This document shows, one piece after another, positions 1 through 6,224 of a stretch of 6,224 nt of DNA. The stretch comes from an uncultured Prevotella sp. GTDB lineage: Bacteria; Bacteroidota; Bacteroidia; Bacteroidales; Bacteroidaceae. The notes beneath the pieces were generated by a model. That model was given only the letters and a program-made list of their open reading frames with translations, was not told the DNA's origin and searched no databases. The stretch covers positions 1 through 6,224 of the forward strand of contig CALJCU010000552.1 in NCBI GenBank assembly GCA_938023885.1, read 5' to 3'. Position numbers and translations under genes: made by a program. Each line of letters starts with the position of its first letter. Position 1 is the stretch's first letter.

Positions 1-42
1 ATATAAATATAATAAATAACATAATTAAATCAACAAAAGACT
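1..42 (+). promoter_or_regulatory. AT-rich leader of the beta-barrel gene
   Basis: Only 5 of these 42 bases are G or C. No Shine-Dalgarno-like GGAGG lies before the ATG; the bases just upstream read caacaaaagact. An A-rich start region without a Shine-Dalgarno motif is common in Bacteroidota. The stretch is too short to show the -33/-7 promoter, which probably lies left of the window. Confidence 0.35.
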
Positions 43-645
43 ATGAAAAAGTTTTTAGCTTCCGCTCTGATGCTCCTTGCAGCATCCACAGCAACATTCG
101 CTCAGCATGCAGTCGGTTCTTTCACACTGCAGCCGAAGGTGGGTGTAAACGTAGCCTCTCTGACCAAAAGTGACAACTATGACAGCCGCATTGGTCTTGC
201 TGCCGGTCTTGAGGGTGAGTATCAGGTTTCTGATATCTTCTCTCTGAGCTTTGGCGCTATCTACTCTCAGCAGGGTAACAAGATTGACAAGACTCTGTAT
301 GGTCAGAACTTCAAGTACACCAACAAACTTGACTATGTCAATGTTCCTGTGATGGCTAACGTGTATGTCGTCCCCGGCTTGGCTGTGAAGCTCGGCGTTC
401 AGCCCGGTTTCAATGTGAACAGCAAAGGCAAGGCTGTCGCTAATACTTCGGTAGGAAGTGCAGATAAGACTTACGAGCTGAATGCTAAGTCTGTTGACTT
501 CTCTATCCCTGTGGGTCTTTCCTACGAGTACAGGAACGTCGTGCTGGATGCCCGTTACAACTGGGGTCTGACAAAGGTCTGGGACGACAGAGACCCTAAG
601 AACAGCGTCTTCCAGTTCACACTCGGTTACAAATTCGAGCTTTAG
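43..645 (+). CDS. PorT-like outer-membrane beta-barrel protein
   Basis: The product is 200 residues and is predicted to be exported to the outer membrane. Residues 1-20 form a classic signal peptide: Lys2-Lys3, a hydrophobic stretch FLASALMLLAAS, and a likely signal peptidase I site after Ala20 (TFA before Gln21). The mature part alternates polar and hydrophobic residues in beta-strand fashion, for example residues 30-40, 50-75, 96-125 and 150-175. It ends in an amphipathic strand, FQFTLGYKFEL, that resembles a terminal barrel strand. Length and pattern match the small porin-like barrel families of Bacteroidota (OMP_b-brl type, roughly 8 strands). No substrate can be assigned, and no TonB box, plug or SusC/SusD-type partner is visible. 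The gene stands alone, is convergent with tyrS, and is followed by a stem-loop terminator. The start is supported by the signal peptide beginning directly at this ATG. The family call is good; the function is unknown. Confidence 0.85.
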   Translation: MKKFLASALMLLAASTATFAQHAVGSFTLQPKVGVNVASLTKSDNYDSRIGLAAGLEGEYQVSDIFSLSFGAIYSQQGNKIDKTLYGQNFKYTNKLDYVNVPVMANVYVVPGLAVKLGVQPGFNVNSKGKAVANTSVGSADKTYELNAKSVDFSIPVGLSYEYRNVVLDARYNWGLTKVWDDRDPKNSVFQFTLGYKFEL

Positions 646-681
646 TATTTCATTTTTTATATATAGCTAGTTGAAACAAAG

Positions 682-712
682 ATAGGGCAGCCTTTTCAGG
701 TCGCCCTATTTT
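682..712 (+). terminator. Stem-loop terminator between convergent genes
   Basis: ATAGGGC at 682-688 pairs perfectly with GCCCTAT at 703-709, and an inner CC/GG pair can extend the stem towards a TTTTC loop. A T-run follows at 709-712. It lies 37 bases after the stop of the beta-barrel gene, where an intrinsic terminator is expected. On the minus strand the same stem is followed by CTTTGTTTC, so it could also stop transcription arriving from tyrS, whose stop is at 762, although the T tract is weaker on that side. Confidence 0.75.
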
Positions 713-761
713 CGTATGTATTGGTTGGTATTGCGGTTATACCTGTTATACCTCTTGAGTT

Positions 762-2060
762 TTATTTTACCGTAATGAGGAAGTAGTTCTTCTTGCCTTT
801 CTGTAGGAGGAGGTACTTACCGTCGATGAGGTCATCGGAAGTGATGATCTGGTCGAAAGCCGTCAGCTTCTCTTTGTTAAGACTCACGCCGCCGCCTTTG
901 ACGAGCTTGCGCATCTCACCCTTGGACGGAAAGATGTTGAAGTCGTCGGCGCAGAAGAGGTCGACAGCCTTGCTGCCGAGCTCTGCCTTCGGGAGGTTGT
1001 AGTGAGGCACATCCTTGAAGACATCGTTGAGTGTTGCCTCGTCGATTCTTGTGAGCTGGTCTTTGGTAGCCTTGCCAAAGAGAATGTTGGAAGCTGCGAT
1101 AGCCATATCAAGCGCCTCCTTCGAGTGAACGAGGGTCGTCACCTCCTCAGCGAGACGGTGCTGCAGGATGCGGCGTCCGGGATCCTGCTTGTGCTGCTCT
1201 GCAAGATCCTTGATGGTCTCCTGGTCGAGATCGGTGAAGATCTTGATGTAGCGCTCAGCATCCTCGTCGCTCACGTTGAGCCAGAACTGATAAAAAGCGT
1301 AAGGCGTGGTGCGGTTCGGGTCGAGCCATACGTTACCGCTTTCCGTCTTACCGAACTTCTTCCCGTCAGCCTTCGTGATAAGCGGGCAGGTGAGGCAGAA
1401 TGCCTCTGCGTCGTTGCCGAGAGTACGGCGGATAAGCTCCGTGCCTGTCGTCATGTTACCCCACTGATCGTTACCACCGAGCTGCAGGCGTACGCCATAG
1501 TGCCGATAGAGATAGAGGAAGTCGTAGCCCTGGAGGAGCTGATAAGTGAACTCCGTGAACGACAGACCGTCGCGGGCCGTGCCGTTGAGGCGCTGCTGCA
1601 CGCTCTCCTTGGCCATCATATAGTTGACCGTGATGTGCTTGCCGATGTCGCGAACGAAGTCGAGGAACTTATAGTCCTTCATCCAGTCGTAGTTGTTGAC
1701 AAGCTCTGCCTTGTTAGGCTCGTCGCCGTCGAAGTCGAGGAACTTAGCCACCTGCTTCTTGATAGCCTCCTGGTTATGATAGAGCGTCCCGCTGTCGAGG
1801 AGGTTGCGCTCGAGGCTCTTGCCTGATGGGTCACCAATCATACCTGTGGCACCACCGACGAGGAGGAACGGCTTGTGGCCGCAGCTCTGTAGATGACGGA
1901 GCATCATGATGCCGCACAGGTGCCCGATATGAAGAGAATCGGCCGTCGGATCTGTGCCGAGATAGGCTGAGACGAGGTGCGACCGCAAATACTCCTCGGT
2001 TCCCGGCATGATCTGGGCAAGCATGCCGCGCCATTTCAGTTCTTCAACAAAGTTTTTCAT
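762..2060 (-). CDS. tyrS: Tyrosyl-tRNA synthetase
   Basis: This cytoplasmic class I aminoacyl-tRNA synthetase attaches tyrosine to tRNA-Tyr using ATP. The 432-residue product has the normal bacterial TyrS length and is complete. The Rossmann catalytic domain begins with [16 protein letters not shown] (residues 33-48), which contains the HIGH motif at 44-47. The tyrosine-binding segment is YQLLQGYD (173-180), followed by GGNDQWGN (195-202). The KMSKS-type loop appears as KFGKT (235-239). An alpha-helical anticodon-binding region follows. The C-terminal S4 RNA-binding domain starts near [19 protein letters not shown] (377-395) and runs to the end at ITVK. The chosen start gives [14 protein letters not shown], the usual TyrS opening. 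It is the last minus-strand gene of the cluster, 90 bases after the yidD stop, and its stop faces the terminator shared with the beta-barrel gene. No T-box leader is recognisable. Identification is secure. Confidence 0.98.
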   Translation of the reverse strand: MKNFVEELKWRGMLAQIMPGTEEYLRSHLVSAYLGTDPTADSLHIGHLCGIMMLRHLQSCGHKPFLLVGGATGMIGDPSGKSLERNLLDSGTLYHNQEAIKKQVAKFLDFDGDEPNKAELVNNYDWMKDYKFLDFVRDIGKHITVNYMMAKESVQQRLNGTARDGLSFTEFTYQLLQGYDFLYLYRHYGVRLQLGGNDQWGNMTTGTELIRRTLGNDAEAFCLTCPLITKADGKKFGKTESGNVWLDPNRTTPYAFYQFWLNVSDEDAERYIKIFTDLDQETIKDLAEQHKQDPGRRILQHRLAEEVTTLVHSKEALDMAIAASNILFGKATKDQLTRIDEATLNDVFKDVPHYNLPKAELGSKAVDLFCADDFNIFPSKGEMRKLVKGGGVSLNKEKLTAFDQIITSDDLIDGKYLLLQKGKKNYFLITVK

Positions 2061-2075
2061 TGATAATTCTTTTGT

Positions 2076-2099
2076 GTCTCTTATCTTTTAGTGAGACAA
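2076..2099 (-). promoter_or_regulatory. Small inverted repeat in the tyrS leader
   Basis: On the minus strand TGTCTC and GAGACA form a 6-bp stem around a 12-base loop, in the 90-base gap between yidD and tyrS and ending about 15 bases before the tyrS ATG. The pairing is seen directly; any role in the leader RNA or as an operator is inference. It lacks a T-run and so is not an intrinsic terminator. No good TAnnTTTG promoter box could be placed in this gap; the nearest is TAATCATTTG, which has the wrong spacing. Confidence 0.25.
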
Positions 2100-2150
2100 A
2101 TGATTATTTATGTTATTGGGTCGCCTCACCTTTTTTCTATGGAGGTCAAC

Positions 2151-2402
2151 TTACGGTACGGGGTCATAGCCGCTGCCACCCCAAGGGTTGCATCTTAGAA
2201 TGCGCCATATCGCCAGGGCGAGGCCTTTGATGGGTCCGTGCTTGAGAATGGCCTGACGGGCATATTCTGAACATGTGGGTGTGAAACGGCATGAGGGTGG
2301 AGTGTAGGGCGTGATGAACTTCTGATAGAAGATAATCGGAAGGACAAGCAGCCACGAGATAGCGTGACTGAGGAGGTGGAGAATATGCTTAAGTGCTCTC
2401 AT
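2151..2402 (-). CDS. yidD: YidD, membrane protein insertion efficiency factor
   Basis: This is a small inner-membrane-associated protein thought to help YidC/Sec-dependent insertion of membrane proteins. The 83-residue product matches the usual YidD size of about 70-90. The amphipathic, hydrophobic N-terminus (about residues 7-30) fits peripheral membrane attachment. The family core is complete: [24 protein letters not shown] (25-48) with Cys38 and Cys44, the helix [21 protein letters not shown] (50-70), then [14 protein letters not shown] (70-83) with Cys71. The ATG lies inside the end of rnpA; the two reading frames overlap by 14 bases, suggesting translational coupling. The rnpA-yidD pairing is widespread in bacteria, often with rpmH before and yidC after, but neither of those is present here. 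Identification is secure; the precise biochemical activity of the family is still unsettled. Confidence 0.96.
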   Translation of the reverse strand: MRALKHILHLLSHAISWLLVLPIIFYQKFITPYTPPSCRFTPTCSEYARQAILKHGPIKGLALAIWRILRCNPWGGSGYDPVP

Positions 2403-2811
2403 TGCCTGTCTCCTTGTCTTTCACCTCCATAGCGCTCTTTTCCATGACCCTGTTGAGCAGGCCCACGACGCGTTGCTCTACATCGGCTGCTGTCCACAAC
2501 TTGGAGTCCAGCCAAATAAACGCCAGGGCAAACCGTCGCCCGGCGAGAATCGTCTTATACCTGCGGTAAGCCTCCCGTACCAGTCTTTTGATGCGGTTGC
2601 GTTTGTTGGCACGATGGAGGTTACGCTTCGGTACGGAGATGAGCATCTGGCTTGCGCCTCCCTTCTCATCTGACCCTTCCAAAGGCATATAGACCAAGCG
2701 GAGCGGAAATGCCGTCATGCTTCTGCTCTTGCCGCCGCCAAAGAGGCTGTCGATGAGCTTCTTGTGGTACAGCCGTTCCGTCTTGGGTAAAGTGTTGCCT
2801 TCAGACATCAT
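2389..2811 (-). CDS. rnpA: Ribonuclease P protein component
   Basis: This is the basic protein subunit that, with the catalytic RNA (rnpB, not in this window), removes 5' leaders from pre-tRNAs. The product is 140 residues, within the usual range of about 110-140. It opens with [19 protein letters not shown] (6-24), the typical F/Y-rich start of the family. The signature RNR-type motif is [20 protein letters not shown] (66-85), which carries the RNA-contacting Arg/Lys residues. [13 protein letters not shown] corresponds to the usual VSKKVGKAVVRNR-type segment. A charged C-terminal tail (about 124-140) overlaps the start of yidD and is probably not part of the fold. Two adjacent ATG codons (at 2811 and 2808) could serve as the start. 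The gene follows hemD after a 52-base gap instead of following rpmH as in many other phyla. Confidence 0.96.
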   Translation of the reverse strand: MMSEGNTLPKTERLYHKKLIDSLFGGGKSRSMTAFPLRLVYMPLEGSDEKGGASQMLISVPKRNLHRANKRNRIKRLVREAYRRYKTILAGRRFALAFIWLDSKLWTAADVEQRVVGLLNRVMEKSAMEVKDKETGNEST

Positions 2812-2812
2812 C

Positions 2813-2822
2813 TATACGTATA
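2813..2822. repeat. Perfect 10-bp palindrome abutting the rnpA start
   Basis: TATACGTATA reads the same on both strands and ends one base before the rnpA start codon. The symmetry is certain. A function as an operator or in translation initiation is only a possibility, and a 10-bp AT-rich palindrome can occur by chance. Confidence 0.3.
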
Positions 2823-2863
2823 AGACTTGCTGTGTTTATATAGGGCTTGTTCGTTAATGAGGC

Positions 2864-3622
2864 TTACGCCTTCTTGCCGTTCTCATGCTCGAGGAAATCC
2901 TTTAACGCGTTGATCATGGAGGGATGCTCGGGAGTGCCCGCCATGAGGTCCACATTAAGATGGGTGTCTTTTACGGCCTTGGCTGTTGCAGGGCCGAAGA
3001 CGCCAATCTTCACCTGGTCTTCCTTCATGTCGGGGAAAGCCTGGGTGAGATATTTCACGCCGGTAGGAGTGGAGAAGATAAGCATGTCATAGTCGAAATG
3101 CCTGATCTCGTCCTCGGTGAAAGGATCGGAGAGCGTACGGTACATCACACACTCGGTGAAGTTCAGATCTTTGGCCATAAGCTTCTTGGCGATGTCCTCG
3201 TTGTGCACACTGCTCAGGGGCACGAGGTATTTCTCCGTCTTATGTTTCACCATGAGTGGAATAAGGTCATCAATACGGCCTGTGGTGCCGAAGAATACCT
3301 TACGTTTGCGGTACTGCACGTATTTCTGGATGTAAAGAGAGATCGTCTCAGTGACACAGAAGTACTTCATGTCTTCCGGGATATTGAGCCGCAGCTCCTT
3401 CGCCAGCTGGAAGAAGAAGTCGATGGCATGACGCGAGGTAAACACCACGGCGGTATGAGAGAGGATGCTTACCTTCTGCTGGCGGAATTCCCTGCTGGTG
3501 AGCCCTTCCACCTTGATGAACGGTCTGAAGACCAGCTCCACTCCGTATTCCTTCTCCAGCGCATAATATGGTGAGGTCTCGCTCGACGGCTTAGGCTGGG
3601 AAATGAGAATCTTCTTTATCAT
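2864..3622 (-). CDS. hemD: Uroporphyrinogen-III synthase family protein
   Basis: HemD closes and isomerises hydroxymethylbilane to uroporphyrinogen III, the branch-point tetrapyrrole for heme, siroheme and corrinoids, in the cytosol. The 252-residue product has the usual HemD length and shows the expected two-lobe layout. The opening strand is KKILISQPKP (3-12). The first-lobe segment VVFTSRHAIDFFF (59-71) matches the family's 'FTSxNAV' motif. The sequence then has FGTTGRIDDLIPLM (111-124) and VMYRTL (159-164). The second-lobe segment LIFSTPTGVKYL (181-192) repeats the first, followed by GVFGPATAKAVKD (207-219) and TPEHPSMINALKDFL (230-244). The HemD family is very divergent, so the call rests on this pattern and on the neighbourhood beside DUF4271 and rnpA, which I associate with Bacteroidota. 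Many Prevotella-like organisms lack a complete heme pathway, and no other hem gene is nearby, so actual pathway use is unproven. Confidence 0.85.
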   Translation of the reverse strand: MIKKILISQPKPSSETSPYYALEKEYGVELVFRPFIKVEGLTSREFRQQKVSILSHTAVVFTSRHAIDFFFQLAKELRLNIPEDMKYFCVTETISLYIQKYVQYRKRKVFFGTTGRIDDLIPLMVKHKTEKYLVPLSSVHNEDIAKKLMAKDLNFTECVMYRTLSDPFTEDEIRHFDYDMLIFSTPTGVKYLTQAFPDMKEDQVKIGVFGPATAKAVKDTHLNVDLMAGTPEHPSMINALKDFLEHENGKKA

Positions 3623-3706
3623 CTTATTTGAGTCCTATTAATGTTCCTAATTAAATATCTTATGGATGTGTCCTTATTATTGTCTTGAATAATATCTTGA
3701 AATGTC
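3623..3706 (-). other. AT-rich gap between DUF4271 and hemD with short repeats
   Basis: This 84-base spacer is far richer in A+T than its flanks. It holds a perfect 7-bp inverted repeat, TATTATT (3675-3681) and AATAATA (3688-3694), around a 6-base loop. Imperfect direct repeats are also visible: ATATCTT followed by an ATGT...CCT element at 3655-3674 and again at 3692-3707. The hairpin is weak and has no GC-rich base, so it is not a good terminator. It could contain a promoter for hemD and the genes after it, but no clear consensus is seen. Confidence 0.3.
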
Positions 3707-4732
3707 CTAAAAAATCGCTTTCAAATAATTGGCTGTCATCATCAGTACTCCCCAAAGAATTCCCAATGGCATCAGTTCTAATGCGCAAAAGTACAAAAAA
3801 CTTTGCAGAATGGCGGCGTTTCTCGCGAAAAAGATAAGGTACGTTTTATAGAAAGACAATATCTTAGCAATAATAATCACTGTAAAGGTATAAACGGCCA
3901 CACTACTGACACTTAAGTGGAAGTAGGCTGCGAGGAGCACGACAGGGAAGAAAAGGATGCCTTCTACGGAGACGATGAAGAGGAAGGAATTCATCCATTG
4001 TATGTTTTTTTTCTTGTCGAAGAACACCCAGTTGACGATGCTGTAGAGCAGGAGCTTTACTACGTAATAGCCTGCAAAGATGGCCGTGAAGAGCCCAAGA
4101 ATCTGATAATGGGCAATGGAGAACGACTCCTTGGCAAAGTCGTTTGAGGAGATAAAGACGATGAGGGCCAACAGCAGACAGGTCTGTGCCACGAGGAAGA
4201 ACTGGAAGCGCATCTCACTGCTTGTCTCTGTGACGACAGTGGTGTCCTCATGGGGCGGCCGGAAGAAATGCTTCAACTGGCGCTCGAGGAAATGGCCGGC
4301 TTGGGCGATGGCGATGGCGGCAATGACAAAGCAGAAGATCAGAATCGACGTGACGATGGAGTCGCCGGCGATGGTATAAGGCACGGGGTCGCCTGCCATG
4401 CCACGACGGTAGACAGCATATTCAGGACGATAGATGGAGTCGGGCTGGACGAGCGAATGGGTGTGGTACATCGGCTTTGTGAAGTTGCCTGTAAACTTCG
4501 GGTCTGCCTTCGTTGTCGGCGTGCACATGGGGTTGGGCATGTGCAGCCAGTCTTTCTCCACATACTGATAATTGGCTCTTATGGCTGAGTCCTGTTGCCA
4601 GGGTGTGGCCGTCTTCGGCAACCAGGAGATGATCTGTGCCGGAGAATGCCAACCTTTATGATGTACCGGTGCTGCATGCTGCACTGTGGCAACCGATTCT
4701 GTTGTGATCTGTGCTGAGTCTTGCTCTGTCAT
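3707..4732 (-). CDS. DUF4271-type integral membrane protein
   Basis: The 341-residue product has no assigned biochemical role. Residues 1-120 are polar and soluble-looking, rich in Pro, His, Thr and Tyr, with no signal peptide. The rest is strongly hydrophobic, with about six membrane segments near residues 126-146, 177-196, 211-232, 248-270, 277-299 and 308-336. Loops include a charged stretch, RQLKHFFRPPHEDTT (151-165), and FFDKKKNIQW (237-246). The last segment carries FLYFCALELMPLGILWGVLM (312-331), which resembles the conserved C-terminal region of the Bacteroidota DUF4271 family. The start lies 15 bases after the metK stop, so cotranscription with metK is likely. hemD follows after 84 bases. 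Its constant company in this cluster gives no direct functional clue. The DUF assignment is from memory of family features and context, without a profile search; the membrane-protein call itself is firm. Confidence 0.8.
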   Translation of the reverse strand: MTEQDSAQITTESVATVQHAAPVHHKGWHSPAQIISWLPKTATPWQQDSAIRANYQYVEKDWLHMPNPMCTPTTKADPKFTGNFTKPMYHTHSLVQPDSIYRPEYAVYRRGMAGDPVPYTIAGDSIVTSILIFCFVIAAIAIAQAGHFLERQLKHFFRPPHEDTTVVTETSSEMRFQFFLVAQTCLLLALIVFISSNDFAKESFSIAHYQILGLFTAIFAGYYVVKLLLYSIVNWVFFDKKKNIQWMNSFLFIVSVEGILFFPVVLLAAYFHLSVSSVAVYTFTVIIIAKILSFYKTYLIFFARNAAILQSFLYFCALELMPLGILWGVLMMTANYLKAIF

Positions 4733-4747
4733 TATTTACTATCCGGA

Positions 4748-5494
4748 TTATAAACCGAATGTTTTCTTTATCCTTTCTATCTGGTCGAGCTTCTCCCATG
4801 TGAAGAGCTCTACTTTTAGGGTCTTTGTCTTGTGGTAACGGGAGGTGAAGGTCTTCTCCACGACTTCGTTCTTACGGCCCATGTGTCCGTAGGCTGCCGT
4901 CTCAAGATACATCGGCTGCCGGAGCTTGAGCATGCGCTCGATGGCGCGGGGACGGAGGTCGAACGTCTCTTTGATCCTCTTGGCTATCTCACCGTCGCTC
5001 ATGTTGACGTGGCTCTTGCCGTAGGTATCGACGTAGACGCTCACGGGATCAGCCACACCGATGGCGTAAGCGAGCTGCACAAGCATCTCGTCGGCTACAC
5101 CTGCCGCTACCATGTTCTTGGCAATATAACGTGCGGCATAGGCTGCCGAGCGGTCCACCTTCGACGGGTCCTTGCCGGAGAAGGCGCCACCTCCGTGCGC
5201 GCCCTTGCCACCATAGGTATCGACGATGATCTTACGGCCTGTGAGCCCTGTGTCACCGTGAGGACCACCGATAACGAACTTACCCGTGGGATTGACATAG
5301 TATTTGATATCGTCGTTGAAGAGGGCAAGAACCTTCTCGCCAAGCTGTGCCTTCACACGCGGGATGAGGATGTTGAGCACATCCTCCCGTATCCTGGCGA
5401 GCATCTCCCCGTCGGCTTTCCGCTGTGCCTCAGGCGTGTCGTCAGCGGGTCTCACGAAGTCGTCGTGCTGGGTGGAGACGACGATGGTGTCGAT
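4748..5494 (-). CDS. metK: S-adenosylmethionine synthetase, 3' part only
   Basis: MetK makes S-adenosylmethionine from methionine and ATP in the cytosol. About 248 C-terminal residues are present. The first family-specific sequence is [13 protein letters not shown] (222-234 of the joined reading frame). It continues through [20 protein letters not shown] (286-305) and the signature [20 protein letters not shown] (322-341), which holds catalytic Lys and Asp residues. It then has [17 protein letters not shown] (364-380), [12 protein letters not shown] (399-410) and [10 protein letters not shown] (419-428), ending at KKTFGL. Missing are the roughly 190 N-terminal residues, including the GHPDK region and the GAGDQG ATP-binding signature, so this piece alone cannot be a working enzyme. 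The 5' boundary is the join to an unrelated CorC-type sequence and is placed within about 20 bases. Codon use (AGA, GCT, GCA, AAA present) matches the genes to its left. A complete metK presumably exists in the source genome. The DUF4271 gene follows 15 bases after the stop. Confidence 0.93.
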   Translation of the reverse strand: MDTIVVSTQHDDFVRPADDTPEAQRKADGEMLARIREDVLNILIPRVKAQLGEKVLALFNDDIKYYVNPTGKFVIGGPHGDTGLTGRKIIVDTYGGKGAHGGGAFSGKDPSKVDRSAAYAARYIAKNMVAAGVADEMLVQLAYAIGVADPVSVYVDTYGKSHVNMSDGEIAKRIKETFDLRPRAIERMLKLRQPMYLETAAYGHMGRKNEVVEKTFTSRYHKTKTLKVELFTWEKLDQIERIKKTFGL

Positions 5495-5500
5495 CTGGTG
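5474..5500. other. Probable chimeric junction inside a fused reading frame
   Basis: The protein changes family here: [11 protein letters not shown] (211-221) belongs to the end of a CorC/HlyC domain and STQHDDF (228-234) is unmistakably MetK. The residues between, IDTIVV, would suit either family. To the right nearly every codon ends in G or C; to the left the first clear exceptions appear from 5450 (AGA, then GCT, CCT, GCA). Sampled composition is 41/60 G+C at 5581-5640 and 28/60 at 5281-5340. The exact crossover cannot be fixed without the parent sequences. Confidence 0.85.
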
Positions 5501-6224
5501 GCGCCGGCCGGTGGCCCGTTCGGCGGTGAACTCGACGCCCTGCCACGCGACGTGCGCCCCGGGGATGGGGACGCGGTTGAGCAGCTTGGCCATGAGTCCT
5601 CCGGCGGTCTCGACGTCCTCGTCGGCGAGCTCGAGGTCGAACAGGTCGCCGACCTCGTCGAGGGGCATGCGGGCCGAGACGCGCCAGCGGTCGGGACCGA
5701 GCTCCTCGGCCATGTCGGGCTCGGCGTCGTACTCATCGGTGATCTCGCCGACGATCTCCTCGACGAGGTCCTCGATGGTGGCCAGGCCGGCCGAGCCGCC
5801 GAACTCGTCGACGACGACGACCATGTGGTTGCGGCTGGCCTGCATCTCGGCGAGCAGCTCGTCCACCGGCTTGGAGTCCGGGCAGAAGGCGACCGGACGC
5901 ATGTGCTGGTCGACGGTCTCGGCGCGCTCGGCGTCGGGGTTGTCGAAGACCCGCTGGGTGAGGTCCTTGATGTACATGACGCCGCGCACGTCGTCGAGGT
6001 TCTCGCCGATGACGGGGATGCGGCTGAAGCCCGAGCGCAGGGCCAGGCTCATGCCCTGGCGCAGCGTCCGGCCCGACTCGATGAAGACGACGTCGGTGCG
6101 GGGCACCATGACCTCGCGCACGAGCGTGTCGCCCAGCTCGAAGACCGAGTGGATCATCTCGCGCTCGCCGTGCTCGATGGCGTCGTTCTGCTCGGCGATG
6201 TCGACGAGCCGGCGCAGCTCCTCC
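5495..6224 (-). CDS. CorC/HlyC-type CBS-domain protein, partial at both ends
   Basis: This is the cytoplasmic part of a CNNM/CorC-family (hemolysin C-like) protein; relatives are membrane proteins linked to Mg2+/Co2+ transport. The frame is open to the window edge. Upstream of the internal ATG at 6157, the codons at 6158-6223 read [20 protein letters not shown] then RE, a typical lead-in, so that Met is not the true start. Next come [22 protein letters not shown] (2-23), a first CBS domain (about 16-67, with GFSRIPVI and GVMYIKDL), and a second CBS domain (about 82-140, with [30 protein letters not shown]). The transporter-associated CorC_HlyC domain starts near 157 and is cut near 221 by the join to metK. 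The N-terminal DUF21 membrane domain lies beyond the window. The very high G+C and G/C-ending codons point to an actinobacterial source, unlike all other genes here. Which CNNM paralogue this is cannot be decided. Confidence 0.9.

Noticed and set aside
1002..1826. A 274-codon open frame on the plus strand, antisense to tyrS
   Set aside because: It lies wholly inside the secure tyrS gene. Its Leu/Val/Glu-rich translation is what the complement of this GC-rich coding DNA would give, and it has no recognisable domain.
2117..2136. GGTCGCCTCACC followed by a T-run on the plus strand as a terminator
   Set aside because: Only about 3 bp can pair, and no plus-strand gene ends nearby, so it is not a credible terminator.
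2061..2150. A Bacteroidota -33/-7 promoter for tyrS
   Set aside because: The best match, TAATCATTTG, has the wrong internal spacing compared with TAnnTTTG, and no TTG lies at the right distance upstream.
2924..3574. A 216-codon open frame on the plus strand, antisense to hemD
   Set aside because: It is a shadow of hemD in another frame, with no family-like motif and no start-region signal.
4250..4588. Open frames antisense to the DUF4271 gene's N-terminal region
   Set aside because: The translations have no hydrophobic pattern or domain, whereas the minus-strand frame encodes coherent membrane helices and the conserved C-terminal segment.
5452..5736. A Ser/Thr/Pro-rich alternate frame in the high-GC segment
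   Set aside because: Such frames arise routinely in very GC-rich coding DNA; the CorC_HlyC domain in the overlapping frame explains the sequence.
4748..6157. A single novel CorC-MetK bifunctional enzyme starting at the ATG at 6157
   Set aside because: The frame is open upstream of that ATG, the MetK half lacks essential N-terminal motifs, and composition changes at the family boundary. A chimeric join is the simpler explanation.

Overview
Positions 1 to about 5470 look like chromosomal DNA of a Bacteroidota bacterium, most likely a Prevotella-like member of Bacteroidales. The support is a small PorT-like outer-membrane beta-barrel gene, a DUF4271-type membrane protein beside metK, the run metK, DUF4271, hemD, rnpA, yidD, tyrS, and AT-rich start regions without clear Shine-Dalgarno motifs. 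The genus is an inference. Roughly the last 725 bases do not fit: they are much richer in G+C, use almost only G/C-ending codons, and encode a CorC/HlyC-type CBS-domain protein of the kind found in high-GC Actinomycetota.

Layout. A plus-strand gene (43-645) encodes an exported 200-residue beta-barrel protein, followed by a stem-loop terminator (682-712). Everything else is on the minus strand. Read in transcription order from the right, there is a CorC/CNNM-type fragment open at the window edge, then the 3' part of metK joined to it in frame. These are followed by a six-helix DUF4271 protein 15 bases downstream, uroporphyrinogen-III synthase (hemD), the RNase P protein (rnpA), yidD overlapping the end of rnpA, and tyrosyl-tRNA synthetase (tyrS). 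tyrS converges on the barrel gene across the terminator.

Function. The minus-strand run is a housekeeping cluster covering S-adenosylmethionine synthesis, tetrapyrrole synthesis, tRNA 5' maturation, assistance to membrane-protein insertion, and tRNA charging. DUF4271 is the only member without an assigned role. The tight metK-DUF4271 and rnpA-yidD spacings suggest cotranscription. The wider AT-rich gaps before hemD, rnpA and tyrS could hold additional promoters, but I recognise no convincing consensus.

Main point of interest. The apparent 469-residue CorC-MetK fusion is best read as a chimeric join, not a new protein. It lacks the N-terminal 190 or so residues of MetK, composition changes across it, and the switch falls in a stretch where both families can share an Ile-Asp-Thr-hydrophobic sequence. 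I found no CRISPR array, insertion sequence, tRNA or rRNA gene, and no convincing undescribed system.
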